A stretch of DNA of 64,000 bases from Paraphysomonas bandaiensis (Eukaryota; Chrysophyceae): contig CBFFRP010000218.1 of NCBI GenBank assembly GCA_965644295.1, forward strand, positions 62,001 to 126,000, written 5' to 3'. This document shows, piece after piece, positions 22,801 through 34,651 of the stretch. The translations under genes and the position numbers were made by a program. The stretch's first letter is position 1. Every line of letters begins with the position of its first letter. The notes under the pieces are model-generated. The model saw nothing but the letters and a program-made list of their open reading frames with translations. It ran no database searches and was not told where the DNA came from.

Positions 22801-25800
22801 TGCAAGTACTAGAATCTCTTGCCATGAATATTTTTTCTGCCTGCTCTGCCCGTACAGCACGCTGTTCCCATTCATCAATTTGGTGCATAAGACGAGAGAT
22901 TTCTGACTCCTTCTGCCCAAGAGTAGTCATTAGCTTCTCTACGTCTCTATCAGTACTGCGTCTTGAGGACTCCATATTCGACAGGGTATCCGTCGATTCT
23001 TTGCGCGCAAGCTAGAACAATACATAGAGATAAAGTTAGAAACGCTGTAAATGTAGCAACGTACACATCATATACACATCCTAACCTCCAATTGGAATTC
23101 CATTTCTCTAATCCGCTCCTCTAAGGTTTTGACAAGATTCTCAGATGCAGATAGCTGATTTTCGAGTTCGACAAGACGACAATTATTCTCGTTGGTGGAT
23201 GCATTAGATTCCGGAACACCTTGGGCAAGCTCGTGTTCTTTAGACGTCACAGTCTGCCTTAGGAGAGACAACTCTTCTTCAAGCTCATGAATAATTCCAT
23301 TTTTCTCCTGAATCTCTTTCGAGTGCTCGGCCACAGCAGAATCCAAGCCTTCCAATTTAGATTGCAGTTCACAAATCAGGTCATCGGCTTGACTCAGGTC
23401 GTCTTCCAATTGCATAACTTTATCTTGTGCATCGCTCTGATTAGCTCCCAATGAAAGCTGCTGATTGAGCTCATCGATGGTGCCCTCCAAAATATCTTTC
23501 GTCTGTTTTAAACCCTCCACAGTGGTTTCGGATTCCTTTAACTTCGATTCGAGTTGAGACATCTTGGCCTCAAAATCATTCCATTTAGAAACAAGGTCGG
23601 TAGCCTCCGGCACATTCATCACCTCGCATAAATTCTCAATTAAAATATTGGACATTGACAGCGTCTCCTGATACTCTGCATTGCAGGATTCCAAAAGTTC
23701 AAGGCGTTCAGTCATGTTAGCTAATTCGGCAGTGTCTACAAGATTGGACGACTGACTACACTTCAGAGAATCTAATTCTTCTGAAAGGTGCTCGTTTCGC
23801 TGTCGCGCCTCAGTTAATTCAACTTTTATGGCAGACAACTGATTTTCCAGAGTGTTTAATTGGGCAGCGTAGGAAGCAGACTCTTCCAGTGCTCCTTCTT
23901 GCAACGTCAAAGACTCATCTAAACTGGACTGCAAAGATGATATTTCATTCAGAAGAGCTACTTTTTGATCAGTTGCCTCCTTTAACTGATATTGTATATC
24001 TTCAATGTTCTCAGAAAGGCTTTGCGATGCCTCTAACTTCGCCTGCAGGTCCTTCAATGACATAATTATGTCATCCACTGATTCGACATTTAATTCGGCG
24101 CATACTTCTGATGTTAGGGAAGTCAACTTCTCCTGTGCGCATTCTAATTCTGAAAACTTTTGGCTCCAACTGCACACTTCTGACTGTAAATTATCCTCAG
24201 ATTTCACCACCTTAGAATGAAGTTCTCTACTCTCATTAACTAATGACTCCATGCAGGTTTCGAGCATACTCAGGATATGCATAATAGATATATCCTCATC
24301 AGCACCTGCAAATTTGTCTCCTTGAATAGATTTCAGAATATTCGCAACGCGTAAATGAATTCCACCAATGGATTCAGTCAATCCCATTACACTACCCTGT
24401 AATTGATTCTCAGATTCTTGCAAAGCGCAAACCTCATCTTCCAGGTCGTGAATTTTCTTTTGTGCTGAAGCTAAAGCCACCTGCACCTCACTCCTGTCAG
24501 AGTTTAATACATCGTGTTCAGAACTGATGTCATGAATGCGCTGCTGTGCACGAGACAGTTCTAGAGCCGCATCCTCAGCACTCTTCCTCGATAAACATAA
24601 CTCTTCTTCGGTATCTGCCAACTTTGAATATAACTCGTCTATGGTAGCGGACATAGTACGTTTCTCTGAAACCTCAGCATTCAGATTCTCAATACTACAC
24701 TCAAGTTTAGATATAGTCTGCTCATACTCAGACACTCTGGACTCATACTGAGACAATTCCTCCTTCGCACTAGCCAAATCACATGATACACTGTCAGTAT
24801 CAGAAAGCTGCTCCTTGTATTGCTCAATAGAAGACTCAAGATTAGATATAGTCTGCTCATACTCAGACACTCTGGACACATACTGAGACAACTCCTCCTT
24901 CGCACTAGCCAAATCACATGATACACTGTCAGCATCAGAAAGCTGCTCCTTGTATTGCTCAATAGAGGACTCAAGATTAGATATAGTCTGCTCATACTCA
25001 GACACTCTGGACTCATACTGAGACAATTCCTCCTTCGCACTAGCCAAATCACATGATACACTGTCAGCATCAGAAAGCTGCTCCTTGTATTGCTCAATAG
25101 AGGACTCAAGATTAGATATAGTCTGCTCATACTCAGACACTCTGGACTCATACTGAGACAATTCCTCCTTAGCACTAGCCAAATCACATGATACACTGTC
25201 AGCATCAGAAAGCTGCTCCTTGTATTGCTCAATAGAAGACTCAAGATTAGATATAGTCTGCTCATACTCAGACACTCTGGACTCATACTGAGACAACTCC
25301 TCCTTCGCACTAGCCAAATCACATGATACACTGTCAGCATCAGAAAGCTGCTCCTTGTATTGCTCAATAGAAGACTCAAGATTAGATATAGTCTGCTCAT
25401 ACTCAGACACTCTGGACTCATACTGAGACAACTCCTCCTTCGCACTAGCCAAATCACATGATACACTGTCAGCATCAGAAAGCTGCTCCTTGTATTGCTC
25501 AATAGAAGACTCAAGATTAGATATAGTCTGCTCATACTCAGACACTCTGGACTCATACTGAGACAACTCCTCCTTCGCACTGGCCAAATCACATGATACA
25601 CTGTCAACATCAGAAAGCTGCTCCTTGTATTGCTCAATAGAGGACTCAAGATTAGATATAGTCTGCTCATACTCAGACACTCTGGACTCATACTGAGACA
25701 ATTCCTCCTTCGCACTAGCCAAATCACATGATACACTGTCAGCATCACAAAGCTGTTCCTTGTATTGCTCAATAAGCTGCTGGTCTGCGTGGGCAGACTC

Positions 25801-28800
25801 TTTTAGAGTTTGAAGCTCACTCTTGATTTTGATGATATCGTTGTTTAATTTGGCCACTTCTTCTTCATAAACGTCTTTTTGTTGACTTAGCGAATGAACT
25901 GTCGCCCTCAACTCCGCACATTCTTGTTCTAGCTTATATGAATCAGTTTTTGTTACCTCATTCAATGCATCTCGCTGATTAATCTCGGTCTGCATGTACA
26001 TTAGCCTGTCTTGGAGTTTCTGAACTTCATCGTTATGATTATTTTGAATATTTTCTTTGTCCAAGTCAAACTCTGAAAGCTTCTCAGCGAGCTGCACTTT
26101 TTCCAAGACCACCGCATTGTACTCTTCAGTCTTACGTTCAAAATCAGTTTTCATTAGCTCAATGGTTTCCAATAATTTCGCTTGTGCTTCAACGAGCTCC
26201 ACTACAGAGCACTTTTTCTCTTTTAACTGCTCTGAGACTGAGTCTAACTCAGTTTTCAAAGACTTGATCTCCTCTTGAAGTGCTGCCCGATCTTCCATAA
26301 GATCGAATTCTCTATTGCAGTGTAATGTAACATTCGCCTCGTCGAGTTCAGATTTCAGTTGGGCATTAGCTTCTTCTGAGACTTTCAACAATTCATTCAA
26401 GCGGTTAATCTGAGATTCCATCTCTTGCTCAGTCTCACTCGCTGCACTCGACTCGATATCCAGCTTTTCCTGTAGATCTTCAACCTCGTCGGTCTTTTCA
26501 TCCAAAGCCAATTGCAGTCGGTGGACTTCAGACTCCAGAAACTGCACCCGTTGCAATTCAACGGATGTATCGGAGTGATCCTGATTCTGCCGAGAAGAAC
26601 CACCTTTAAGAGATTTAATTTCCTCTTGCAACCCCGAATTCTGTTGTTTGAGCGTTTCGATCATTATATGGAGTTCCTCCGTGTCACTTTCAGAGCATTC
26701 TCTGTGGGTGGAAATCTTTGAGATCGTCGCTTGGACCGATTCAGACTGCTCCTTTATCGAGGATAGCGTAGACTTTATAGTTGGCTGGAATGATGTGTCG
26801 CCCATTCCAACTCCAGGGCACCTGCGACAACCAAAAAACATATGTAAGAGCAGCACATAACATGCAACATCAGCGCATACCCAAAACTACACTTAAAACA
26901 GCATTTGTAATTCAATACATAGCATATACAGCTATTACCAAGTGTCTCGTTTGGTCTTTCGTTTCTTCTTCTTGAACACTTCAGTATCGTCTATCTGACA
27001 AAATTCATCACTTGGTACATCTGCGACACCAGAAAACAAGAGCCCTCGTAATCGCTCAAGTTTGGCCTAAAAACGATAAATACAATTACACATGCAATAT
27101 ATATTACACATGGAAACCTTTTGTTCGTCCTTCTCACACTCCAGACTTTCCAGTCTCTTAAGTAATTCATTTCTTTCTGCCTCTAGAGCACCTCTCTCAC
27201 TTTCAGAGAGACCAACAGCACTCTGTTTTTCTTTCAATTCGTTTAATTCTTTCGTTAGGCGCTTAATCTTCGCACTCTCATCAAGAATCTCATTTACAGT
27301 GGCGTTGGTTTTGACAAGCTTGGCTCGAGAGGCAAACTGAAGTGTCGACCTTGTTTCTTCAACATAGCTACAGAAATGTAACAGTTACTCGGGAAGAATG
27401 CATACACATGAATAAACTCATGTACACGTGCGTACCGTTCAGCAGCAGTTACGCAGCACACGATAGACATTTTTGCATTCCCTGACAGACTCGGCTGCAA
27501 GAGTCTAGTCAACTTGCTGTCTCTAAAAGACACATGCTGTCCAGGCTGACTGAGCGCATGAATGACGCGACTCAGAGAGAGCAGAGATTGATTAATTTTA
27601 CCGCCCTCTTTTGCACGTTGACCTAATTTTAAGTTAAGAGTAAGTGAAGCAATGCACAAGTGAACTCATTAATAGCACTGCAAAATAGCAATAGATCTAT
27701 TTGTAGTACAATTATTATTTGCATTGATATGTACAGTAGCTGGAGAATGTAGGTTCTATTTTACCTGTAGCTCCCGTGTGTCGAACAGACTCTGACCCCG
27801 CCAGATCTACAAGGTTAAGTGCCGAGACCCACACTGCCATATCTCTTTCAACGCCGTTACGTTGCGACTCAATACTCTCAACGGTTAACCTGAATAAATG
27901 GTAGGTTAGGGAGGTGAGTATAGTATAACACGATGAACAGATAACAAAAACAAATATTAATCAGCAAGTAACACTGTAAATGTATATTCTCACTTGAATA
28001 TAGTATGAGATCGACTCGACGTATCATTCATGGCGGTGGATTCAACGCTGCGTTTAGAGCATCCTGGAAAGCACATCATAAGATGGAAATTAGAAACAAC
28101 TATACAGAGAACATTCAAACAGATATACCTTTCTGCACAGCTTTCATAATGCCATCAAAGTCTCCAATGACATGTTCGGTCGCTTCACAGTAAACGCCTT
28201 TTCGTGGATCTTCTCTGATGGCCACAGTATTATCAGATGCATCAGATAACAGATCTCTGATTATCTATGACAAAAAAAGATAAATGAGATGGTTATCTTC
28301 TAAAATGTAGGACAAATCGTGATAATACCTCGTTATATATTTCCACAAACGATACACGAACAATAAAATCTCTGTCGTTGCGCTCAGCCATGTAATGAAA
28401 GAGATCCGTAGATGCCAAATCTAGGACACCCTTTGCTTTCTCGCCTCCACCCAACATAGTAAAAGTTTTTCCAGAAGATGTTTGTCCATCTATAATAAAA
28501 TATCTATTAAATATATCATCTTATTAATATATATGTCTTTTTACATGCAAATATTGTCCCATTTATCCCATTCACGACTCCTTTTACAATATTTGTACCG
28601 GCATATTCATACACATCTTTAGTAGTTGAATTTTCATCAAATACTTTATCATAATGATGAATTTGTCCATCTAATGGTTGTCCATCTGATCTTAATTGAG
28701 TAACTGCATTGTGCTAATAGTAATAGTTAGATAAGATACATATGTGTATAATCATGTATATATATGTATGTATGTGTCTATATATAACATAACACTCTAT

Positions 28801-28996
28801 ATATAACACTGTGTATATATAACACTATATATAACAGAACACTTTATATATATAACATTCTCTGTATAGATGTTTGTATGGATGGCACCTGTGGCAGACA
28901 TCGAAACACTGCAGATTGCCCTGAATTAATCTCTCTCTCATTGAGAGGTCTCATGCGTATTGCAACACATATTCCTTCACTTGTTGGTTTATCCAT
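19887..28996 (-). CDS. CENP-E-like kinesin (kinesin-7 type), 2661 aa
   Basis: Fourteen exons join in phase (minus strand: 28996-28889, 28713-28545, 28489-28329, 28264-28129, 28063-27994, 27889-27765, 27622-27436, 27367-27118, 27066-26939, 26821-23086, 23011-21141, 21076-20842, 20773-20266, 20188-19887). The N-terminal motor spans about residues 8-345, with P-loop GQTSSGKT at 94-101, switch I NDTSSRSH at 204-211 and switch II DLAGSE at 243-248. It is followed by a neck reading ATVNEILDESAKIKRL, close to CENP-E-type neck linkers. Almost all of the remaining ~2200 residues are coiled coil, including eight 45-residue repeats. The tail is short, polar and basic (GRRGRRNR). An N-terminal motor predicts plus-end movement; CENP-E-type members capture microtubules at kinetochores during chromosome alignment. 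Length is close to animal CENP-E (about 2700). The family is secure; the kinetochore role is inferred. Confidence 0.92.
24690..25770 (-). repeat. Eight 135-bp tandem repeats inside the kinesin stalk
   Basis: A 135-bp unit is repeated about eight times with very few substitutions. Each encodes 45 residues (EQYKEQLSDADSVSCDLASA, then a segment ending EYEQTISNLESSI), a coiled-coil unit covering protein residues about 796-1156. The near identity, including silent sites, indicates recent expansion or homogenisation. A second frame stays open through the array and is a shadow. Confidence 0.95.
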
Positions 28997-29507
28997 AGCT
29001 TCTTGTTTGCTATGTAAAGTAGAAAGAATATAATGATAATGTTTATGATCTGATTCAATGCATGGGGTGGGTATGTATGTATATATCAACGTGCACATAT
29101 GATACACATACACACATACATACATACATACATATACATAACGGTATGTATGATAACAACGGCTAGATTTAATTCAAATATAATTAGTGTATCTTGAAGA
29201 GGTAGTTTCAGTATATAGTTCTGTTGTAGTCTACTGGTATACTCTGGACGTATCTGCTGTATATGGTACTGCTGTATATCTATATGCAGATAGTCGTATA
29301 GTCGTATAGTCGTATAGTGGTATACACACATAGAGAGATCATGTATACGTACGTATATACTGCTGTGTGATGTCATATACATATATGTACGTATACTACA
29401 CTACTCATATATGGGTGTGTGTATACATTCATATGTATATGAAGTCATAGTTAAGATAACTAAACCACACATAACTATACACACTTCAAAATACCATCTA
29501 ATCCAAT
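28997..29507. promoter_or_regulatory. Divergent promoter region, kinesin / CD2BP2 homologue
   Basis: 511 bp separate the two start codons, transcribed away from each other. The interval contains ACATACATACAT at about 29107-29133, several TATATA stretches and one arm of an inverted repeat (29269-29345). No specific factor site is recognised. Confidence 0.55.
29269..29345 (+). repeat. Inverted repeat, left arm
   Basis: A 77-bp arm beginning CTGCTGTATATCTATATGCA, then three ATAGTCGT units and GTGGTATACACACATAGAG, ending ATCATGTA. Its reverse complement recurs at 30053-30123 with two instead of three of the short units. Confidence 0.85.
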
Positions 29508-31464
29508 ATGAATATTCATACATTCGGTGACGCTGTCACTTCACGAAGAGAGGCATTAGCCAATGAGATCGAAGATGATGATGAAGAAGATGATATCTTA
29601 GAGGGACGTATGAGAAAATTAAGTGATAGTGTAGATGGTGAAGAAGATGAAAGTAGAGAGAAGGTATGTATAAAGAGGGACTGTATGTATGTATGTATGT
29701 GTGTATGTAGAGGGATGCTACGATCACTGTATGTATGTGTATGTATGTGTGTGTATGTGTGTGTATGTATGTATATATGTATGTATGTACGCATATGTCT
29801 ATATATACACATAACCTACCATATATATCAGTTTAATGATGCGGGTGAAGTTATTGAACCATTTAATTTACGTGATGAAAGAGAAGGTGGTCATTTTGAT
29901 GAGAATATGAATTATGTCTTTCAAAGAGAGAAGGGGGAGGTAGATACATGGCTAGCTGATATGGATGAAGCGACTATGGAAAAATCAATTGGTGAAGCTG
30001 CTGCTGCTTATAAGGTTGGATTAGATCTATAGAACATACTGTATTTATAAACTACATGATCTCTCACTATGTATGTATACCACTATACGACTATACGACT
30101 ATCTGCATATAGATATACAGCAGTCATTATTGTACAGTCATATAGCAGTATACACATACGGTTGGAATACTGCTATATATATATACCTATACTGATGTGA
30201 AGATATAAGTATGAGTATGTATGCATGCATGTATGTATTGAATATCTATATGATATTATGCAGTTTATAGTTGTAAAATATAGAAAAAACAAGATGAAAA
30301 TGCAGCAAAAGATGCAAAATTTTTTGCAAGACCTAAAAAAGATATTGTGACATTAAAAGAAGAGTTGGTTGAGTATTTAGAAGACGGTGAAAATGTATGG
30401 AAGGCTATTAGAAGGATAAGTAAAGGTATAATTAACACCTACTGCTCATACCTAACACTAATATCTGATACTACTGTGTGCTGTATGATAACAATGTGAT
30501 GTATGTTCACTATACTTTTGATTTGTTTTATACGGTATTAGCATTCTGTATAGTGTGTATACCTTGTACTACGTCCTATGCGATACTATCTATGTCCTTG
30601 GACCGTCCATGTGTCTGATTCAATGCATACCCCATTTTCATGTATGTGTGAGGTTAATTACTGAGGTGTATGTAGAGGCGAAGTCGAATCCTAATAGTGA
30701 TTCGAAGGAGAGTATACACACCTTGACAGAACTTGCCGATGAGCTGCTCTCACTTGGAGAACTCAATATCTATGAAATGGAGAAAGATGCTATCATATTG
30801 TCTGGAATACAGTGGGAATACATGGGCCATGAGCAAGTAATTCATGGCCCATTCACGACCAACCAGATGGCTGCCTGGGTCCAGCAAGGCTATTTTACGG
30901 GTAAGTTCAGTATTCTCTCGATTTCTTGGTTTTAAATGTATGTACGTGCCATCCGAGTGTGTCGTGCTGTTATATATAGACGAATATGAATATGATAATT
31001 TGCTTTATGATTAGTATTTGTTGCTTCATTAGATACATTTGAACTCGTATGTTGTGATATGGTGGTGTGATCTCTATTCGACAGGAACATCTGCTGTTTA
31101 TATTCGCAGACGTCGCCACGCAACTGCTCATTCGCTATCCGAAAGTTCTAATGGAAATACAAACACCAAGAAGAGGTCTCATGAGGAATTGATGAGTGAT
31201 TTTTCTGATGACGAAGATGGCATAGAGTGTAAGCAGGCCCGTGTTTCTTATAGTGCTGGTGATGCATCCCATTCATCAGTTTCAGATGTTTCTATAAAAG
31301 ATCCTACTGCTCAGCAAGAATGCAGTAAGAGTTCTCAATTGAGTAGCACCAGGAGCAGCTGCTATGATGTGTATAACGACTGGGTGTTGTCGGATAGCAT
31401 TGATTTTTCTTCGGTGCCGCTGTCGTCGGATGTGAATGAGCTGGATGACAAACATGCGGAGTAA
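29508..31464 (+). CDS. CD2BP2/Lin1-like GYF-domain protein
   Basis: Exons 29508-29663, 29832-30014, 30284-30425, 30676-30900 and 31085-31464 join in phase, giving 361 residues. The N-terminal half has the family signature VIEPFNLRDEREGGHFDENM and a DTWL motif. Next come a segment resembling the CD2BP2 GETV-x-x-ALRRL region (DGENVWKAIRRI) and an ELADELLSLGELNIYE helix. The GYF domain follows at about residues 205-240 with W207, Y209, GPF, MAAWVQQGYF. CD2BP2/Lin1 (U5-52K) is a U5 snRNP factor in the nucleus, and GYF domains bind Pro-rich peptides. The domain is followed by a Ser/Asp-rich tail, whereas in most family members the GYF domain is at the C-terminal end. Exon 3 could end six bases earlier at another GT; both options keep the frame. 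Divergent from the kinesin gene. Confidence 0.9.
30053..30123 (-). repeat. Inverted repeat, right arm
   Basis: Reverse complement of 29269-29345. The pair encloses exons 1 and 2 of the CD2BP2-like gene; the right arm lies in intron 2. Confidence 0.85.
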
Positions 31465-31721
31465 TTTTGTAGTGATTAATAATAAAAATATTGACTATTT
31501 CTATCAAAACACTAGCTGCACTTCTCTGGGAGTATATCGAATTGTTATGTACCTCTGAAATAAGAGTATCGAAGCGACAGAATATACATATGTGAATGTT
31601 GTCTAGCTTATAACATAGTGGACACATCTCACACAAGTGAATAAGTACGATCACCTGTCCTATATAGATCTGCAATAATATTCCGTATATTGTCACGAAT
31701 GCCGATAATCACTTAACTAAG

Positions 31722-31960
31722 TCGGACTCACACCTTTTCGTGGTGTCTTGGAGGATAAATACCGGAGATATTTATCCCGGAAACTAATGTGAGCCGCAGA
31801 TATTGTCAGCAGATATTGTTCTACCTACTCATAGCTCATATAGCTATGGTACAAGGGACACTAATTAGTGTCACTTGTGTTGACGTCTTGGCGTATAGTA
31901 AATGTAGAAGGAGTAGCATAACCTTGCTTACTTGCTTACTGCTTGCTATTTACTAGTCCA
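31722..31960 (+). repeat. R1 repeat copy, partial
   Basis: Begins AAGTCGGACTCACACCTTTT, continues CGTGGTGT and ATACCGGAGATA, then GAAACTAATGTGAGC and TTAGTGTCACTTGTGT. Same orientation as the 56.6-kb copy; the distal half is missing. Confidence 0.8.
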
Positions 31961-32584
31961 CAGAGTGTAAGTTTTTAGGAATTCAAGAAATGAAGACGTT
32001 GTAAGAGCTGCAAATATATATTATGGCAAAGTTACAAATAGTTGTTGCCCTAAACAATCTACAAGTTCACACACTGCAATGTGTTGATGAATCACCTTTA
32101 CAGGTCTAAAGAACAAGAAGGCCTCTAATAATGAAAATAGAGATTATTTCTTCTTGAGTTAGGGGAAGGGGCAGATTCATATGTTTTTGGCACTCATGTG
32201 AGTGCTATAAACAGCCTGCTATCAGAGTAACGGAGTATATTTTGGATAAACAGCCATAATAGAGGTTGCATTGAAGGGGGTTCTGAAACAAGAGCAACAA
32301 CAGTAAAATGCAATCGAGAGAGGCATGAGCAGATTGTAGAGTCTAATAATAATGAAATCAGCCGTAAAAAGGATATTTCTGATTATATCTTGCAAGTTGG
32401 TGGGTCTGAAGGGAGGGGAAAACAGAAAAGGAGAGAAAAGAACAAGAACTGTGAAGAAAGCACGAGGCTGGCCAGCAGGGAGCGGGTGGAGGGAGAGGAG
32501 AACTACAGGAGAAAGCAAACGCAAGGCAAACCATAATTGTGAAGCCATTCCCTTCGTGGTGTTTAGTCAGAGGGCTTTGGGATA

Positions 32585-32850
32585 GTAGCTCTGTGGTTCC
32601 TCAATAAGTCGTGGTGTTCTGGGGAATAAGTACCAGAGAGAATTTTTCTTGATAAAAAGTCTCTCGTACTAACGTAAGCTGCTTTTGTAGACTGAAGATT
32701 ACTTTCTCCCCACTCAAAAGAGACACAATTTCGTATTTCGTGTATATAAATAAACAGGTATCCAAGAAGAGGCCCACCTCAAGAGTATCCATGCATGTTG
32801 GGCTGCCTGCTAAAGTCAAGTATCCGGTATCCGGGGTGAGTTCCACTAAA
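32585..32850 (+). repeat. R1 repeat copy, partial
   Basis: Contains CGTGGTGTTCTGGGGAATAA, AGTACCAGAGAG, the AGGCCCACCTCAAGAG block and GGGCTGCCTGCTAAAGTCAA, then GTATCCGG. The central part differs from other copies. Confidence 0.75.
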
Positions 32851-34651
32851 ATGATTCACAAATCCTGAAGGCAGCTTCCTCATAGATGCATGGCCATATG
32901 GTCATGGCAACAATATAATTAGGGACTAGACCAGCTATGTCTTGCCATATACACGTGTACTTAGTTCTAGTCAGGCCATTAAGATTATAATTTATGAAGA
33001 CTTTGATACTGTTACTCAAGCTGTGTCAGATACATTTGTGCGTTAAGTTATGCTATGCTAACTTAGAGTAGGTTTTCATCCTAGCGGAAGTCACATGGAG
33101 AAAAATGTACGGTAGATGCATAAGATGTTTTACAACAGGTGTACATTTAAGATAAGTCTATCTGAGCATGTGTCAGTGTCTGTGAAAAATAGCAGCAGTG
33201 AGACATTGTCATGATCGTGCTTCACTCTGGTGTTACTCTACTCTCCCATTCGGAATACATGATGCTGTGAATGGGGGATGTTTGCATGAGGTGTGTCTGT
33301 AGGGTAAGGGATTGGATAGATAGGTGTGAGCCTGGTTGGTCATATGTAGTAGATGTGGAAGTATAAGTGGTTTCTATTTACCATTGACAGTAATGGTTGA
33401 GTTGAATAGGATAGTGAATGCAAATGATAGGTTAAAGGTAATATGTTATATATATATTACAGGGTAACATATATATATCACTTATACTGTCGACATCGAA
33501 TTAGTACTGATTCCGATTTTCGATCATACTGGAACACGAAGAAGCCGTACATCAGCATGAGGAATCACAAGAGACGAATTGAGTGGGTGACCGCTCACCT
33601 TCATTGACCTTTGAACAGTAGCGAGTTACCATTCATTCTATGGTTCAATCAAAATTTAAGGTGTTGGCACTTGTACAATGTGAGAATTCTCCGTGGTGTA
33701 CGAAGGCACTGTCAGCACAACGCCAAAATAGTGGTTTATGATTGTGTTTCATCCAATCAAGCGGATAGAATTTATTGTATTGAGAGTATTCTTAAGAAGG
33801 GACAGTACATACATACACAGGACGATGGACAGAGGGACAGCCACTGGACACTCAAGCGGCTCAGGCATCTCACCTCTCTGTGTGTCATACATATCATTGA
33901 AGACAAGTTACTTATATGCAGTAATGAAGATAATGATTGTTAAGAACTATCATGATTAAGATAATGATTATATGGAGTGGTTTGTATAGTTATAAGACCT
34001 GAGTAGATATGTATCGAACGACCATCTGTATGATATGAGACTACTGTATAACATCATGCAAGTTAAATTGCATAATAGCAAATAATTGATGCAATTACTT
34101 TATTGATTTATATAGTGATCTTATGGAATTAATGATGAGAAGATGTTAAGGTGATGGATATTATGATGATGTCAATGGATGTGCAACATGCAACAAGATA
34201 TCTAAGATATTTGGCATCAAAACCATAAGCTAAAAACTTAAAACTCTAGAAAATCTTTAAAATATGTGATTTTCTTATTTATGTTGGTTTTTCTGTCACA
34301 GAATATGTCTATTATTAGGTGGGTATACTACAGCACTGTATACTACAGAATACAGCTGATATGACAGCCATTAAAAGTCCTTCAAGCTTATATCTATATG
34401 TATTCCACTATACAATAGTGTAGTATAGGAGTGTATGTATATAGACATGTAGAGTATGATGTAGATACCTATAAGAAAATACTGTAGGCATGAGACTATG
34501 GTGGTATGTGTGGTATATGCATCCACATGGCATACATACATCTACATATCTCTGCATATAAATTGGCTGATTTCTTATCATAACTTTCTCTCATAGAAAG
34601 AACCCTTAAAGATTTATTCAAATACACTTCGAAGTGAATTAAAAGTGAAGT

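Larger units (their letters stand above)
31465..34651. other. Intergenic, repeat-bearing
   Basis: 3.2 kb with two R1 copies (31722-31960 and 32585-32850) and otherwise no supported gene. Frames at 32222-32548, 32352-32585 and 33611-33943 have low-complexity or implausible composition. Before the Tudor-SN start the sequence is rich in TATA and CATACATA motifs. Confidence 0.55.

Noticed and set aside
24681-25772. 363-aa minus ORF overlapping the kinesin stalk
   Set aside because: Second frame of the 135-bp repeat array; the kinesin frame is continuous over 1245 codons in this exon and joins in phase on both sides.
32222-32585. Overlapping ORFs on both strands
   Set aside because: Low-complexity basic or Phe/Leu-rich translations, no splice-compatible continuation.
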